Assembly: GCA_022592445.1 (NCBI GenBank) | Contig: JABYQR010000080.1 | Location: forward strand, 1-64,000 | Reading direction: 5' to 3' | Source of the DNA: Cytidiella melzeri | Taxonomy: Eukaryota; Basidiomycota; Agaricomycetes; Polyporales; Irpicaceae | DNA: 64,000 nucleotides | Part shown: piece after piece, positions 22,729 to 35,967 of the stretch | Layout: every line of letters starts with the position of its first letter | Position numbering within the stretch: the stretch's first letter is position 1 | Program-made: the position numbers and the translations under genes | The notes under the pieces: model-generated | The model's input: the letters and a program-made list of their open reading frames with translations, nothing else | What the model was told of the DNA's origin: nothing | Database searches by the model: none

Positions 22729-25700
22729 CTAAGGACCTCGAGATACGATAGACATACTATAGATGGTGTATTGATCCTGAACGTACATTTGCTGACTGGC
22801 CTGTGTGTCACCAGAATGCTGAGGAACAAGCTCGCCAATGACGGGCATGGCGTAAGTCGGGTCCATCTGACCCAGCGCGGAATAGTCGTTCCAATACTGA
22901 GGATAGCGACCGTGTCTGTCCGGGTGTCGGTGCATTCTTTCGTCGACCAAGCCCGTGCTGTACGTCTGGGGGAGCACAGAAGTTGACAGGTTGCTGCTCA
23001 TGCTGGGCATACTACTGTCGGCTGCCCAACGAGGGTAAGACTGATAGAAGGTGGGTGACTCCGTGGCTTGCATGTCAAGGTCAAGCGGATAGCTGGAGTG
23101 CGTGCTCGAAGGTCCAATGTCGGTGTACACTGGCGGCGGCTGGCGGTAAACGGCTCCAGCGGACAAACGCGGATGAGAAAGCGTGTCCTCCGAGGGAGTT
23201 TCTGCAGCTCTCTTTGATCGCTCAGGAGACGACGCCTCGGTTTCCTTGAGTGCTTGAACTTTCGAGCCGTGAATGAGCTCCTTTGCGCGCCACGCGCTGG
23301 GCCACACACGCTGCATTCGTTCTAGCATTTCTGTGCACTTCCGAAGACCCGCACTTGCGGGAGGATCAGAGGGATATGTCGTAACTGAATACTAACGTAA
23401 GAACACATCCAAAATATGAGTTGAGACGGGACAACTTACGTGTAGAGACATGCATGACAGCAGCAGTGAACACATAGTAGCACAGGAAAACTGAGGCACG
23501 CCTTGGGCAATGGTGCTTGACGTACACAGTGACTAACGAAACACGCTGAGGGTCACGTAACGCGGCTCGAGGAGGCTCACGACGTACCGACGGAGGTTAT
23601 CTGGTTAGCGGCCAGTACGCACTGATCGTAGTGCTTCCGAGAGTTGTCGCGCAGTTCAGATTCCCTGGTGGTAGGAGACATTCTATGTAAAAGTGTGAGA
23701 GGAGAATTGCCTGCTTATCATCCATGCACTTACCCCTTGGTGGTCGAACTCTTCAGATGGTGAATGCTGGAAAAGGATACGTGCATGAGTCCCCTCGGTA
23801 CTAAGGCATGAGAAGAAATGCTTACAAAGGGCGATGCAATAGCAACACGGTACACCAGTACTGCATGTGCAAGGTGAGGATATGAGGAGGTAGAGTCGCG
23901 TACTTGGGAGTGTTGGCGTCGAACCGTAGATGCTCTGGCAGCTCGAGGTACCATTTATTCAGCAGCTGCTCAATTCTGGTGAACTCGGCCTGTCGGAAGC
24001 TGTGCGGACGGATGGGATAGATAGTCTGCATGATCATGCTCAGGATGATCGCTGAGTTTCAGCGATCAGTCAGCAGCAGCACGCTCACACGCAACACTGC
24101 CACTTACAAAGTTTGGCAGACTCATTGAAGCAAGAGATAACACGACTTGTGGAAGTCAACGGTGCAGGGGAGCGCTCCTCGGTACCGTCATCCAAATACA
24201 CGGGCGAGGGGTGTGTAGTCCATGTCTCCAGCTCGTCAGACTACCGAACAAGGAGTGTCAGATGATATCTTCCTCCATACGTAAGCAGCACCGTACCTCT
24301 TCAATGCTCGGCAGCTCAGTGTCAAAGTCATGCTCAAATATCGCTACCGGGCGACCTAGACACATGCCTTTAATACCCCCACGTCAGAACGATAATACCA
24401 CATCCCACTCACCTATATAAGACGAAACATACTTGTCCATGACAACACAGCCGTACCAGATACGCCTGCGTTCCTGCAGCTCCTCGCTAGTAAACAGCGC
24501 TGTCCCGACGTGGCTCCATTGATCTGCGTTCTTATGCAGGCCCAAGTCCTGGGCCATACGAACGCCCATACCGATGTACAACCACGCCTGCGCCATAGCC
24601 CCAATCCCGATCTCACGATACCCAAGCAGGAGAAGAGCCTGGCACGTGCTCGCACGAGACTGAGCGTAGCTGCTGTCCAGTAATACCTTTGCATCTTGCA
24701 TAAAATTATCGCCTGCTTCCCACATCGCGCCTGGCTCTGGCGGAGGTGAACAGACAGTGGAGTACCGGGATGCGATGGAGAACATCGCGAGGAGTAGGAG
24801 CGTCGGTACGCGAGCCTGTCGAGACATGCCGCCCTGGGAGGACGGCGTGGATCCTGTTTGGGGAGAGTCCATGTTCCCAAGGTTTCTGCAATGTGATTCA
24901 GAACAACACGTATGAACAGGTGACTAATACATACCCTGTCCGGAATGTATCCATGAAGGTTTTCTTATGGACAATCGGCAGCTGTGCGTGAACGTATGTG
25001 AAGTATATCTCGAGCAAACGCTCCTGAATATCCAGCGGCGGAAGGCGGTCCACCCGCTCATCCTCAACCTTAGTCGGCGTCTGGGCGTCAGCAGAAACAG
25101 GTGGCCACACTCTAGCCTTGGGGAATCGCCTTTGAATGATGTCAACTTTTGATTCCCATCGACATTTGATGCGGAAACTACACTCACCAGATCCCGCCCT
25201 CGCTACGGCCGTCATCGCGCTGACTTGCGTTCAGCAGGTGAAGACCGCTCGCCTTCCCATGATATCGGACCTGCAAATCCTCATTGATACTCAGCTGCCC
25301 CACAGCAATAGCGAGTTCATCTTCTCCAGACTCTTCCTCCTCATCCTGACTTTCATAATCCGTAGCTAATTCTCGTAAGTCAGGCGACCGATCGTTGTGC
25401 AGCGAATGCGTCGAGCGTTTATTCAGTAGAGCGGGATGCGGAGATGGATACGTCTGCACTGGTGACATTGAGCGGCCTGATAAAGATGTCGATGCAGGAG
25501 AATCTGCGTGCGAAGATGGTCCGCTAGGATCCTTGTCGACTCGCCGCTTTTGTCGCCGGGGTTGGTCGTTCTCCGTATTACCCGCGACGGCGGTGATAGG
25601 TGATGCTAAGCTATCGGAAGTACCTTTGAGAGCACGCGCGGCGTGTGTCGGTCCGCCTATACGTTCTCTGGAGGCTTCGTCGTCAGAGTGGTAGGCCGGA

Positions 25701-27053
25701 TAGGACGGGCCGCGGGGAACAGCTGAGCTCGAGGACTCAGCAGTACCGCTTTCGCCAAATGGGTCTCCGTCGGAAAGTGCGGTGTTGCGTTTGACTGCTC
25801 GTGCGTTCAGATGTGTAGTCACCATATCCTGCCACTCACTCGTGGGACTACAACGTAAGATAAACGTCACTTGATGATCAGTTAGGTCACCAAAAATAAT
25901 GGAGCGTACTGAGCAGATTGCACAGGAGATGGAGCACTGTTGTCATCTTTGGGCTCCGAAGAGGCCGGCCTGGCTTTGGACGCTGCCGTGGCCACGCCAC
26001 GCTTTCGACCTTTGTGGCCGTAAGGAGAATTGTTGACGCGTTCAATTATTTCCTTCGCGAGCGTGTCCTAAGATGATCGGAAAAAGCGTTCAAAACACTT
26101 CCCGGTGGCAAACTAGGACGACAGTCCGGTACAAGTCCGGCGAGACACTCACCTCGCTGAGATCCTCCAAGAGTGTCTTTGCCCTACTGTCTTTACTAGC
26201 GAGTAAAATGCCAACGAGTGCCTCCGTCTGATGCAAACGCGCTTCGATAGCATCGATGTATCCTTTGGGAGGACCCCGTTTGCGAGAGGGGCCCAGGAAC
26301 GTACATCCTGGAAAGGCCACATCGATCGAACAACACGAGAATCAGCAAGAGCAGATGATACACACCCACAAAACTGACGAGCCACAACGCACCAGTCCCA
26401 AGCAAGATACAATTCTTGCACGGCTCCGCCGCACTAGTCCTCTCACACTTGCACTTGGACTTTCGACACTGATCGCACGCCTTGCTGCTCCGCCTGCGCA
26501 CCTGCTTGTCCCCCAACCTTCCGTTCCCAGATGCCTCCATCCCTGAGCTTGCGTACCCGTTCAGACTGCTGCCGGGTGGGAGCTCCGCCAAACCGTCGTC
26601 GTCGCCTTCGTCGTAGTCGTCTTGAACTGTCTGCAAGGAATGATGAGGGTGTCCGTCGATCGGACTGTGCATGACGTATCCATTGTGTAGGCGGGCGGAT
26701 GAGTAGGGCTGATGGTACGAAGGGCCAGTCATAGAACTCGAATGTGCAGACGACGAAGGACCAGGCCAGGAGCCGGACATGAAGTTGAAAGGGGTGATGG
26801 GCGTAGAAGGGTTGCTGGTGCTAGATATTGAACTGGGTGGACCGTCGGTGCCGCCAAAGCGGTAGTAGGATGGGATGTGTGTGTGCTGCAAATGATGCGA
26901 AGGGCTGAGACTGGAAACGGCGTCCGCGTCCTCTACCTTGATTGTAATAATGGGAGGCGGCTGTTGCTGCCTGCTTGACACAAACGACCGTTCGCGGTAC
27001 GGGTCAGGATAGACATAGCGACGGTTGTGGTAGTTTGGGTTGGGGTAGGTCAT
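22729..27053 (-). CDS. Zn2Cys6 fungal-specific transcription factor
   Basis: A long multi-exon gene, roughly 1000 aa, starting MTYPNPNYHNRRYVYPDPYR. After a Ser/Pro/Gly-rich head it has a Zn2Cys6 cluster, CDQCRKSKCKCERTSAAEPC then KNCILLGTGC. The linker and dimer helix follow (RKRGPPKGYIDAIEARLHQT). An acidic Ser-rich region leads to VGQLSINEDLQVRYHGKASG and FPKARVWPP. The fungal_trans regulatory domain follows: LLEIYFTYVHAQLPIVHKKT, YSTVCSPPPEPGAMW, QALLLLGYREIGIGAMAQAW and LQERRRIWYGCVVMDKY. The C-terminal exon (22729 to about 23386) is Ser/Pro/Tyr-rich and probably an activation region. Architecture is XlnR/AraR-like, with the DNA-binding domain before the middle homology region. The target pathway is not predictable. 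Some internal exon borders between 23400 and 26200 are approximate. Confidence 0.9.
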
Positions 27054-30000
27054 GACCAGCAAGTCCGAAAGGCAAGAGGCAAGAGAAGAAGAAGAGGTGG
27101 GAGGAAGGAGAAGGGAATAGATGAAGGGCGGCCGAGTCCAGCGGAGGCAAAGCGAAGGAGATGAAGGCAAAAGCGGAAAGAGGAGTTAGTGATGAAGTCT
27201 GGATTGAATTTGAAGTGACGAACCGCTAATAATTGCAGCGCGGGCCGCAGGAGAGGACTGGAAAAAAAAATGAGATAGGCTCGGGTTTAGAGTCCGCCCT
27301 TGCTGGTGAGCTCGAGGAGCCCTCTCTAGCGCGTTGCTGGGACCTGGCTGGCTGGCTAGGCGACCGTCCGAAAATTGACAGTCCCTGGAAGATTTCTCGA
27401 GGATGGTTCAGTTGGGATGGTGGACTGCAATGAAAAACGGCTGCACGAGTCCGACCAACTTGTACAGACCTGCGGACCTTCCCTCTTTTGTCCCCTCCGG
27501 CTAGTCGATCAGATGGCGGATCACAAGTTGCGCCTCCAACCCGACGCTCTCTGCTACAGCACTTGGGTCTCTGGCCGACTCACGTCCTCGAGCAACTTGA
27601 GGTACGAAAGAAGAGCGAGACAGGCTCTTGAACTCGTTTAGTACTTACTGACCACTGGCGTCCGCTCCGTTCCAGCGGCCGAATGTTAGAACACTCTCAC
27701 GTGGCCACTCAGTCCCGGTGGTCTCTCTAGCCTCTTGAGGCTCTTTGTTCTCAGGCTGCCGACATACCTGTCAGTGAGTTGAATCACTCGAACAGAGTTT
27801 TCGACTCTTGTAAAGGACAGCACGGAGTCCACGGTGGCTCCGCACCTCTACAACGGCGTGTCTCGAGTCCTGACGACCCTCTCGAAATCGTGGCCACGCG
27901 CTCAGTTACGTACGTACAATTCAGAAACGTGTCCAACCGTCTGAGACTGATTGATGTTCTCCTCTGGCGTCCTACCTCGTTGCACCGTGATCACCTCTCT
28001 ACATGCTCAGTCACCCTCTCAAGTGACCACGACGAGGCTCCTGTTATGTGGCGGGGACTACAGCACCATGAGGACGACATCGATCACTGCACCACCGGAC
28101 TCTCTGCAGCTGGCCGCTCTAAAACAACAAAAAGCAGTACGTTGGCATCAGACTTTTTTTTTGTTTTGAACTGACTGAACATTGGTAAGGCAGAGTTCGC
28201 ATCCCCTTTAGGAAATCGCCATCAACAGTCAGCGACGATGAGCGGCTTCGTCATCATGTGTTTCTGTCTTTTCTCTTTTCTCTTTTCTTTTTTTGCATTG
28301 TCTAGATCATCCGTTGGGCCCGCTAATTTCGCAACGCAGGGCTCTCACGCGTGGGTCCACTTCACAACGAAAAGTCCAGATCAAAGGTGGACACCGACGG
28401 CCGGCAAAGGGCAATGCTTCCGTCTCTTGAGGTCGACAACGTCCAGATGCCCGCATTCCGCTGGAATTCCGTTTCGATTCTAAAAAAGCTGAGTGCTAGC
28501 GTTCGTCTGCAATCGGTGTCCCAACCAGCTCATCCTTGCGACTCTCAGTCTGATGCGCATACATTCAGATTGAATCCGAGTCCGAGGAGATGTGCGTATT
28601 ACCAATTCAAATTCATGTCAACACTCTAACGGCACCGACGTAGCATTCCGGCTACTCGGCGCATCCATGCAGACGCTCGCTCCTTTTTCCTTTGCGCCAA
28701 GTTACTACCCCGTCATGCGGGAATTGGTGTGCAACAATGTCCACTTCTGCTCTCGCATCTCATAAACTCGTTTTCAAAGGGCATAATAAAAATGCAGCAG
28801 CACTTGACCAGCCACACCCGATCTCCTAGCGTAACACTGGGTACGTCTCTTCTTCATCACGATCAAGCGACAGCATGAACACCCTCGGAGCTTGTCCACA
28901 GAGCTGGCCTAACAGATTTTCTGTTGGTGGCGGGACACATGAGATGATGCAGCTGCAGCTTGAATTAGCTCCACTGGCCTCCGTGTCCTCATCCAGACGA
29001 ACCTTCCCATGTCGAGGACGCGTTTCGCACGCAAACGTATGGAAGGGAACTCTGTTCTTTCATACAGCGGAAGCCTTCTCTGCCCTTCCCCGAGCCGGTT
29101 CCGCTCGTACGGGCGTGTGAGACCATCCTGCGGTATTTGGAGGTGCAGTGCCTTCCGGGTCATGTGCATGATTTTGTACTACGAAGCAAGCCATGCGCAA
29201 GGAAGAGGGATACCGAGGATTTGCCGTGACCCTCGACCTGAACACCCAGTGTCATTGGCAGGCGAAACTTTTGAAATTGACGTCGACCATCAAATTCAAA
29301 TGCGGGCCCATTCCCCAGAACGAATCGAACAGAATCTGTGAAACGCAGAGACAGAGTACAGCGCACACCAACAATGCAATCTTCCGGAACATAGTTGCGT
29401 GACGGACGCATGCGCATGCGCAGTCAGAAATGGGTGTCAACGGGGCGCCTTCAAAGGGGAAGCTTGCCAGGGGGTGCCTTGAATAATAATGATGCTCACG
29501 ATAGTCGCTATGGCTCCTAGCAGTGTGCTAGCGTACTCTGTCCCTGAATGGGTACATGTGCAATGTTACAGTAACAATGCATGACGTATTTTTGCAATGT
29601 TTAGCATGTGGTAGTTGCGGCATTGCCGATTCATCCGTTCAAACGCACCGCGATCTAGAGACTTTTCCTGCAAATCTTTCCGCGGGACGGGCCCGCTGAG
29701 CTTACCGCCGATTCAATTCGTCTTTGGCCCCCGATTAATTCATATCTTTTCTTCCGTTCCATCCAAGGTTGTTCAGGAGCGTGGACTCTGCACAGGTTCG
29801 ATCGCTCACACTTGAATGGCACCATGCGCTAGATTTTCTGTCAGAACCAAAGTTTTTTTTTACTGGTTGGATACGGGGTCTGGACAGCTGAGGCATGAGG
29901 CACGAGCTGCGTTGGCACGTACTTACAGCCTGTACTAAGTCACGATCATCAGTTGGTAGTGCGACCTACATTGCTCAATATGTCAGCGCCACAAGATGCA

Positions 30001-30951
30001 TTTTAGACTGGGACCTTCAAACCCTTTGCCGGTTAGAGCTCTACACCTAGTCTCGTACCCAGACCTCTCGGGGCCAGTCTTTTTTTTTTTTTTTTTTTAA
30101 TATCTAAGTTTATAAAGGTCCGTGCGTAACGTAGTTACATGTGAGACCATAATCCGAAACCATGAAACGGCTGCCAGCGCCCGTCCCGATTGTGGGTTGT
30201 TTTATACAGTCCTCGGATGAGTGGTGCGGACCGGACAGCGAGGCAGTGGTGTTCAGGCACCGCCCAAGTGTCACAACCTATACTTGGCAGAAACAGAAAG
30301 GGAGACATAGACCCCCGGCCCCATGTTGGCCTGCGGCTGCGAGTGCCCGCTGCAACTGCTACTTTCTGACGGTTTTTTCAGGACGGTTGAATGTGGTATG
30401 TCCTAGGCCTGATGACTTAGCCCCGTCTAAGCGCGTTGTCGCTACTACGCAGAAAGAGAAAATAACCCCCCCTCCGTTGAAGAAACACAACATTCACCAA
30501 CATGCCAGGTTATGGCACACAAAAGCCCTTTCACTCACTTAGGTGAAGGGTTCCTTCGCCGGATGCAGGGTAGAGAACACCCCAACCCGCATCCGTGGGT
30601 TCCCCCCAAGCCAAACGTCCTGTCTGACTGGGGTTCGCCCGCCACCGCGTAGATTCCGACAGCTCTCGGGGCCAGTCACTGCGTTTCTACAAAGGGAATT
30701 GCGCGCGTGTGCTGTTTTGGGAAGAAAAAGGCAAATCAAAAAGCACGCGCGGGCCCCGAGGGTCTGGTGCATTTCGTAGTGATCAGATCAATCGCACGTG
30801 ACTCGGCTGGACACTTTTCTTGTGTCGATAATTTGGCGTCTAACATTATTACTGGCTCTGTGCTGTACACTACGCCTCGAATTATACTTCCCCGTTTGTC
30901 ACTCTCTCGAAATCTCAGCGCGAATCGTTACCCAGGCTACAGGAGCTCACA
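27054..30951. other. Long gene-free interval upstream of the Zn2Cys6 regulator
   Basis: About 3.9 kb with no coherent spliced gene; the ORFs present are short and lack family signatures. It contains pyrimidine-rich stretches (for example 28265-28295) and a T-run near 30080-30100. It probably includes the transcription-factor promoter and 5' leader. Confidence 0.5.
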
Positions 30952-31212
30952 ATGCCACACCAAAACAACCCGGAACTTGACGACGAGGACGACGAACGCT
31001 ACGATGGAGAGCCCGCAGACGACCTTGACGACCTCGAACTGGCACTGTCTGCGGGTGCTCGTGGCATTCTTCGGATTTGTTCGGAACTAGCTGTATCACC
31101 ATCAATGTGCTGCTCGCTAGGCGGTGTCCAGTCTTCTGCGCTGTCTCCCCATTCGTTGCGCGAATCATTCAGCAGAGGAGGAGGCAGCACAGAAGCAGCA
31201 TCATGGCGCTGA
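30952..31212 (+). CDS. Doubtful acidic ORF, overlapped by an antisense ORF
   Basis: An 86-aa ORF starts MPHQNNPELDDEDDERYDGE and continues with an acidic, Leu-containing stretch. On the opposite strand 31349-30999 is open for 116 codons and reads as a Ser/Pro/Arg-rich disordered chain. Either could be one exon of a real gene or both may be chance; I cannot link either to neighbouring exons. Confidence 0.2.
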   Translation: MPHQNNPELDDEDDERYDGEPADDLDDLELALSAGARGILRICSELAVSPSMCCSLGGVQSSALSPHSLRESFSRGGGSTEAASWR

Positions 31213-32098
31213 GGCTCAGCCACGCGTGGGCGGAGCTGTAAAAATCTATCAGCATAAGCACAAAGAGATCTTGGACCATATTTAACGCTTTGTCCTTGCG
31301 TTCTTGAAAGCCTGAGGTGCTGCATTCTCGCGAGGAGGAGTAGCAGCAACTGGAGGAACAGAAGACGACACTGCTGAGGCTTTTTGGCGTGATAAATTAT
31401 GTTTTTTTGCTGGGTTAAATAAGTGAGTCTTCAGATTAGTATTCTAGGGCATTTCTAGACGAGGAGGACGCGAGAGCAACGAGAACGAGAGGATGCGAGC
31501 AGAGGTCGCGTGCTGGAATAATACGAGCGCCCAATTATGGACGCGTTCAAGACGCGACCACGCCCGATCACTGTGACTCCGCCATAAACTTAGTGCAGTT
31601 CATCATCTGTTCGTCATTTTTTCTAAATTCAGAATTCTTGACAGTAGATACTGTACATTATAACATGTTGCTGCAGTTTTGAGTGAATAGCGTGAAAACC
31701 GACCGAAGTGTTATTCGTTTACACTTCGCACTCCTGGCACTTAAGCCTGTGACCTACTGTGACTCAGCCGAAACTTGGAGTAGCTCTGTCTTCGATGCGG
31801 TCATGTGCGAATGATCTACACCCAATCACTACGAAGTTCACCAGACGTTCGGGGAGCGAGCTGTCTTTTTTCTCGCCATCCCCTGTCCCAATCGGGATTC
31901 CCAAAACGTCTGGGTACGAGACTACTCTACACCGGACAATTGTGGCGTGGCTTTTCACATGGATTTCCAAAGGGGGCGGATAGGATTAAAATTCCCACGT
32001 GGGCATAGGGCGTCTAAAGCGGCCGCCACAACGTTTTGCACAACAAATATGATCGTGACGATGATGCACCTTGGTCCCGCCGCTCAGGCAGTATCGCA
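31213..32098. other. Gene-free interval before the SUZ-domain gene
   Basis: About 890 bp with no supported gene. The last few hundred bases should include the promoter of the SUZ-domain gene. Confidence 0.4.
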
Positions 32099-32937
32099 AT
32101 GCCAATTGCGGGACAGTCTGATTCTTGGGATGATTTTTCGGTAAGCACACACTGTCTACTAGCCCTTGCAATTATGCCGCTTATGCCTTTGTGTTTCACA
32201 GACAGAGCCGCGGGTGGCACCTGCGCTAGTGCCGGTTAGACGGAGTGAACCTGTACCCGATGATTGGGACGACGATGAAGACGAAGATGAAGACGATCCA
32301 CTGAAGGTATGGGAGGACGCGTGAGTCTATTGACATTCATTGCTACTCTAGCTTCGCCCACTGCGCGATATTGTTCAAACCCGCCGCTATGTCTTCGCCT
32401 TTCCGATTTAACATCTCTATGCGTTTGCAAACCTTCCGACCTCATTCTCACCTTCGTTATTGTTTCTTCTTTTTCTTACGCCCGAATAGAAACAAGAAAG
32501 CTCCGATGCCACAACTCGTCATCGCCTCCTCCGCAACCTCACCTGCGACGGTCTCGCCACCTCCTGCAGCCTTCCAGCCGTCTATCCGAATTCTGAAACG
32601 CCCTTCCGCGGCGCCGTCCACGCCTCTCTTCCCTGATACCGCGCCGTCCGCGGACGCACAGCAGAAATCCTTCGTGGAGAGAGAGGCAGACTATCGATCT
32701 GCACGGGATCGTATCTTTGGAGGAGCATCATCTCGCCCGCTCGGTGCTAGCGCAGATGCCAAGAACGAAGCAGCATCGGTGTTGAGCAGATACTCTGTTG
32801 GGTTAGAAAGCTCTCCAAAGCGCAATGCATCGCCCCCTACTAACACGAAGATTATTCGTAATCCGCGAGGTCCAGACACCTCTGGCGATGCTTCCAGGAC
32901 CGCACAAACGCAAGGCTTCAGGAACAGGAAGCCTTAG
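32099..32937 (+). CDS. SUZ-domain RNA-binding protein (SZRD1-like)
   Basis: Three exons (32099-32140, 32202-32320, 32490-32937) in frame, 202 aa. It opens MPIAGQSDSWDDFS, then an acidic block with VPDDWDDDEDEDEDDPLKVW and NKKAPMPQLVI. A SUZ-like core follows (QKSFVEREADYRSARDRIFG), where the ERE.Y..AR.RIFG pattern is the hallmark. A SUZ-C-like tail has KIIRNPRGPD and ends TQGFRNRKP. SUZ domains bind RNA and are found in small proteins such as SZRD1. The family assignment rests on motif pattern. The start is the first ATG giving the short conserved WDDF exon. Confidence 0.85.
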
Positions 32938-33137
32938 TAGTAACGATTGTTACTTTTTACTCCTCAGTCGTCAGAAGTGGAAATTGTCATACACTCAAAT
33001 TGAAACACACGATCGCGAGCGATGCTATACATTCAACAGCTAACCAATACATTACAGTTTTGCATTTTCCATGTGCTTATCCAGGCCTCTTCTTTGTTAT
33101 GATTACAGCGATTTTGCCATGTAGACGCCTCTCTGCT

Positions 33138-35161
33138 TCACGTCTTTGTGATCTCCGCCACTTCGTACAAGTAGGAGCCCAAAAGTTTGGTCTAATGATG
33201 GAAAGAAGAGTTCAATATAGCGAGTGAGATTAGATCAGATGGAGGCCGCTTACACCCTGGATGTAGTTTGACCTGTCGATTTTCTCGTTGGTCGAGCTGA
33301 AGCATGACATCGTACATCAGTCTCCGTCTTTATCGCACTGTTGTCATGGACAGATGCAAAACGTACTGTGCGCCGTCGTCGCCGCGACCCATCGGAAGTA
33401 ACAAGACGTTCACGCCCAAGTTTTCTGCAAAAGTGAGCGTCACTGGGATAGATCCGCCTGAAAGTTGCAAATTTATCCAACGGTGAGCGCACAATAAGTC
33501 AAAGAGTAGCATAATTTGAGCGTACCTTCTCGGGTGAAGTCAGGACTCTTCAGGTACACCGCCTAGCAAGAAAGAGCGTGTGGTCAACGCAGGGTTCGTA
33601 CATCGCGACGAAAGGAAAAAGGCAAAGAGCGAGCGAAGATTTACGGACGCCAACATTGACTGCTACCACTCACCTCAGTCGCTCTCTTGGCCGCCTCATA
33701 GTTCCAGTGCGTGTGGTCCGCGACCCACGGGATGCCGCCGTGCAAGTACTCTATTTTCAACGTGGCCTTCGTGTTGAGCTTCGCAAACTCTCCTTGGAGG
33801 TAATTCTCCACTTTAGCACGGATATCATCGGGATTTTGGGGCGGGACGAGTCTGACGGTATTGTCAGCGCCGACAACCCAACTGTGCATGTGTGAGAGAC
33901 TGACCGGATACTGAATTTTCCGCCGACGGTGGCAGGAATGACGGTTTTTGCACCGACACCGGAGAATGCACCCTCAATACCGTGGATAGATAGAGACGGG
34001 TTACGCATGCGAGCCATGATGACGGTGGCCTTGTCGTCGGAAACAGCGATATGACCTCCGGCCGCAGCCTCAAGGTCAGCAACTGAGTAGTCAAGTTTTT
34101 CATAGATTGCGCTAGAATCTTCAACTCAAGGTCACCGTCGTTAACGATTCAATTTCGGTACTTACAGCTCGCTGTCGTCAGCGGTGGTAATGCCTTCGTA
34201 GACACCAGGAATGAGGATTTTCCCGTCCTGCGTGACGAGCTTGCCGAGGAGAGCAACAAGGGCAGTCATGGGCTCGTGGACGGCACCACCGAATATTCCA
34301 GAGTGGAGGTCTGCACCGGGCCCGGAGACGATGACGTTAAAGTAGGCTATTCCACGGAGACCGTATGTCAATGCGGGAGTGCGGTCGTTGAGCCAGTAGT
34401 TGTCCGACTGACGTGATGATTAGTGTCCGCTACTGACGAAGAGTAGAAACACGAGACGTACGATGCACACACAATCAACACCGTGGAACCAGCCTTTCTC
34501 TCCCCTCTTTACCTCTGCAGCGATAAAGTCGTCGAGACCTTCGCTTCCACTTTCCTCCATTCCCTCGAAACAGAACCGAATGTTGACCGGGAGAGGCAGT
34601 TTGAGCTGGTGGTGAGCTTCGAGAACGTTCAGCCATCCCATGATAGGGCCCTTGTCATCTGTAGAGCCACGACCAAACATCTTTCCCGACTCCTTGTCGA
34701 CGTGAAGCTTGAAAGGATCGGTATTCCAGCCGTCGCTGATATTTGCCTGTAGAAACACTTGTCTGATACGCGACCATAAGAGCCAACTACCCACGTACGG
34801 GTTGAACATCGAAGTGCCCGTAGATCAAGATGGTCTTCTTCTTGGGATCGTCGCCGATCCGCCCTAAGATGGCAGGAGGAAGGTCCAAAACCTGGCCCTC
34901 GATCTGCTGTGTACCGAGCGGGATGGACTCGGTCTTGACACCAAACTTGTTCAGCTCAGTTTCGAGCCACACACCCATCCTCTTTACATCCTCACGACGC
35001 GACGCATCTGCACTGATACTATACGTTCGACCAACGGTTAGTCGTGCATGACTCTGCTGGGTTAGAGCATACCTTGGAATTGCCACAGCTTCACCGAGAC
35101 GGTCTATAAACTTGTCTGCATTGTCATCCACAAAATCGAGAAAGGTTTTGGGTGCGGCCAT
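33138..35161 (-). CDS. DUG1: Cytosolic Cys-Gly metallodipeptidase, M20 family (Dug1/CNDP2-like)
   Basis: Multi-exon minus-strand gene starting [20 protein letters not shown] and ending [18 protein letters not shown] / ITKT, the last exon being 33191-33138. M20 metal-binding and catalytic motifs are in order: YGHFDVQP (His, then catalytic Asp), [11 protein letters not shown] (bridging Asp), [16 protein letters not shown] (catalytic Glu-Glu), [19 protein letters not shown] (the inserted dimerisation/lid region) and GRGDDGAHSTNEKID (final His). This matches the Dug1/CNDP2 family of dizinc enzymes that hydrolyse Cys-Gly, the second step of cytosolic glutathione breakdown. A TATATA sequence lies about 70 bases upstream of the start (near 35232). 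Exon borders inside 33500-34150 are approximate. Confidence 0.93.
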
Positions 35162-35967
35162 GATTTGGAATGATATGTTGTGAGAGAAGAGACTTGGAAT
35201 TCTGAGCGTCGCGTCTCACGCCGTCTTTCGCTATATATCGCCGCTCGCGGTCCGCTTGCAATTGGACGGGTATGCTCTCAACCACAGAGAGACCGCAAAT
35301 ATTGCCATTTACCGCAGCTTCATGATTTGCTCGCCAGCTTCTAGTATGACAAGAAGTACTAGTACTAACATGAGATACAATTCCTCAAGTGACCGGATCC
35401 GGAAGACACGTCTAGATACTTGGCATAGGTGTTCAACTTGGCGCAGGGGTCGGTGTGAGATCGCCTAAAATGGTAATAATGTTCAGGGGAGGTTCATTTC
35501 ATGTCACTTTTTGCGACACAAAGGAAAGGGCGATAGCGCAGGTGCTTTGCTATCAACGTAAGTACCTTGACGTGACCCAATCATTCACTGCTTTGTATCA
35601 AAGGTAATACGTGACATGTAAAGTACCGAGCTGCTTACCAACAATGGGCAGAGAGTCGACAGCTGCTACTGGTATTTACTACAGACCACAAGAGCATTAA
35701 TATCAATGCATCAGCACTACACGCCCAGTCAAAGCTGATGTTGGACCGATGTGTGCGCGGGAAACATGTGGGGGGCAGTGATCTGATATTGTTTGGCTGT
35801 TAACCGGCCATTTGTCATATATAATGTGTGTATGTCGCTCAGACCTGTCGAGAACATTGTTGGGACATCTAGGGCTGACATACCTATGGCATTGCACAAT
35901 CACACACAAGACAAGGTATGAGTATCGAGGAAGCATTTTGACATCATGTATGCAAGAGCCTGAGGGG
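35162..35967. other. Gene-free interval between the dipeptidase and the transposon island
   Basis: Holds the dipeptidase promoter on its left side. Nothing else recognisable. Confidence 0.5.
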
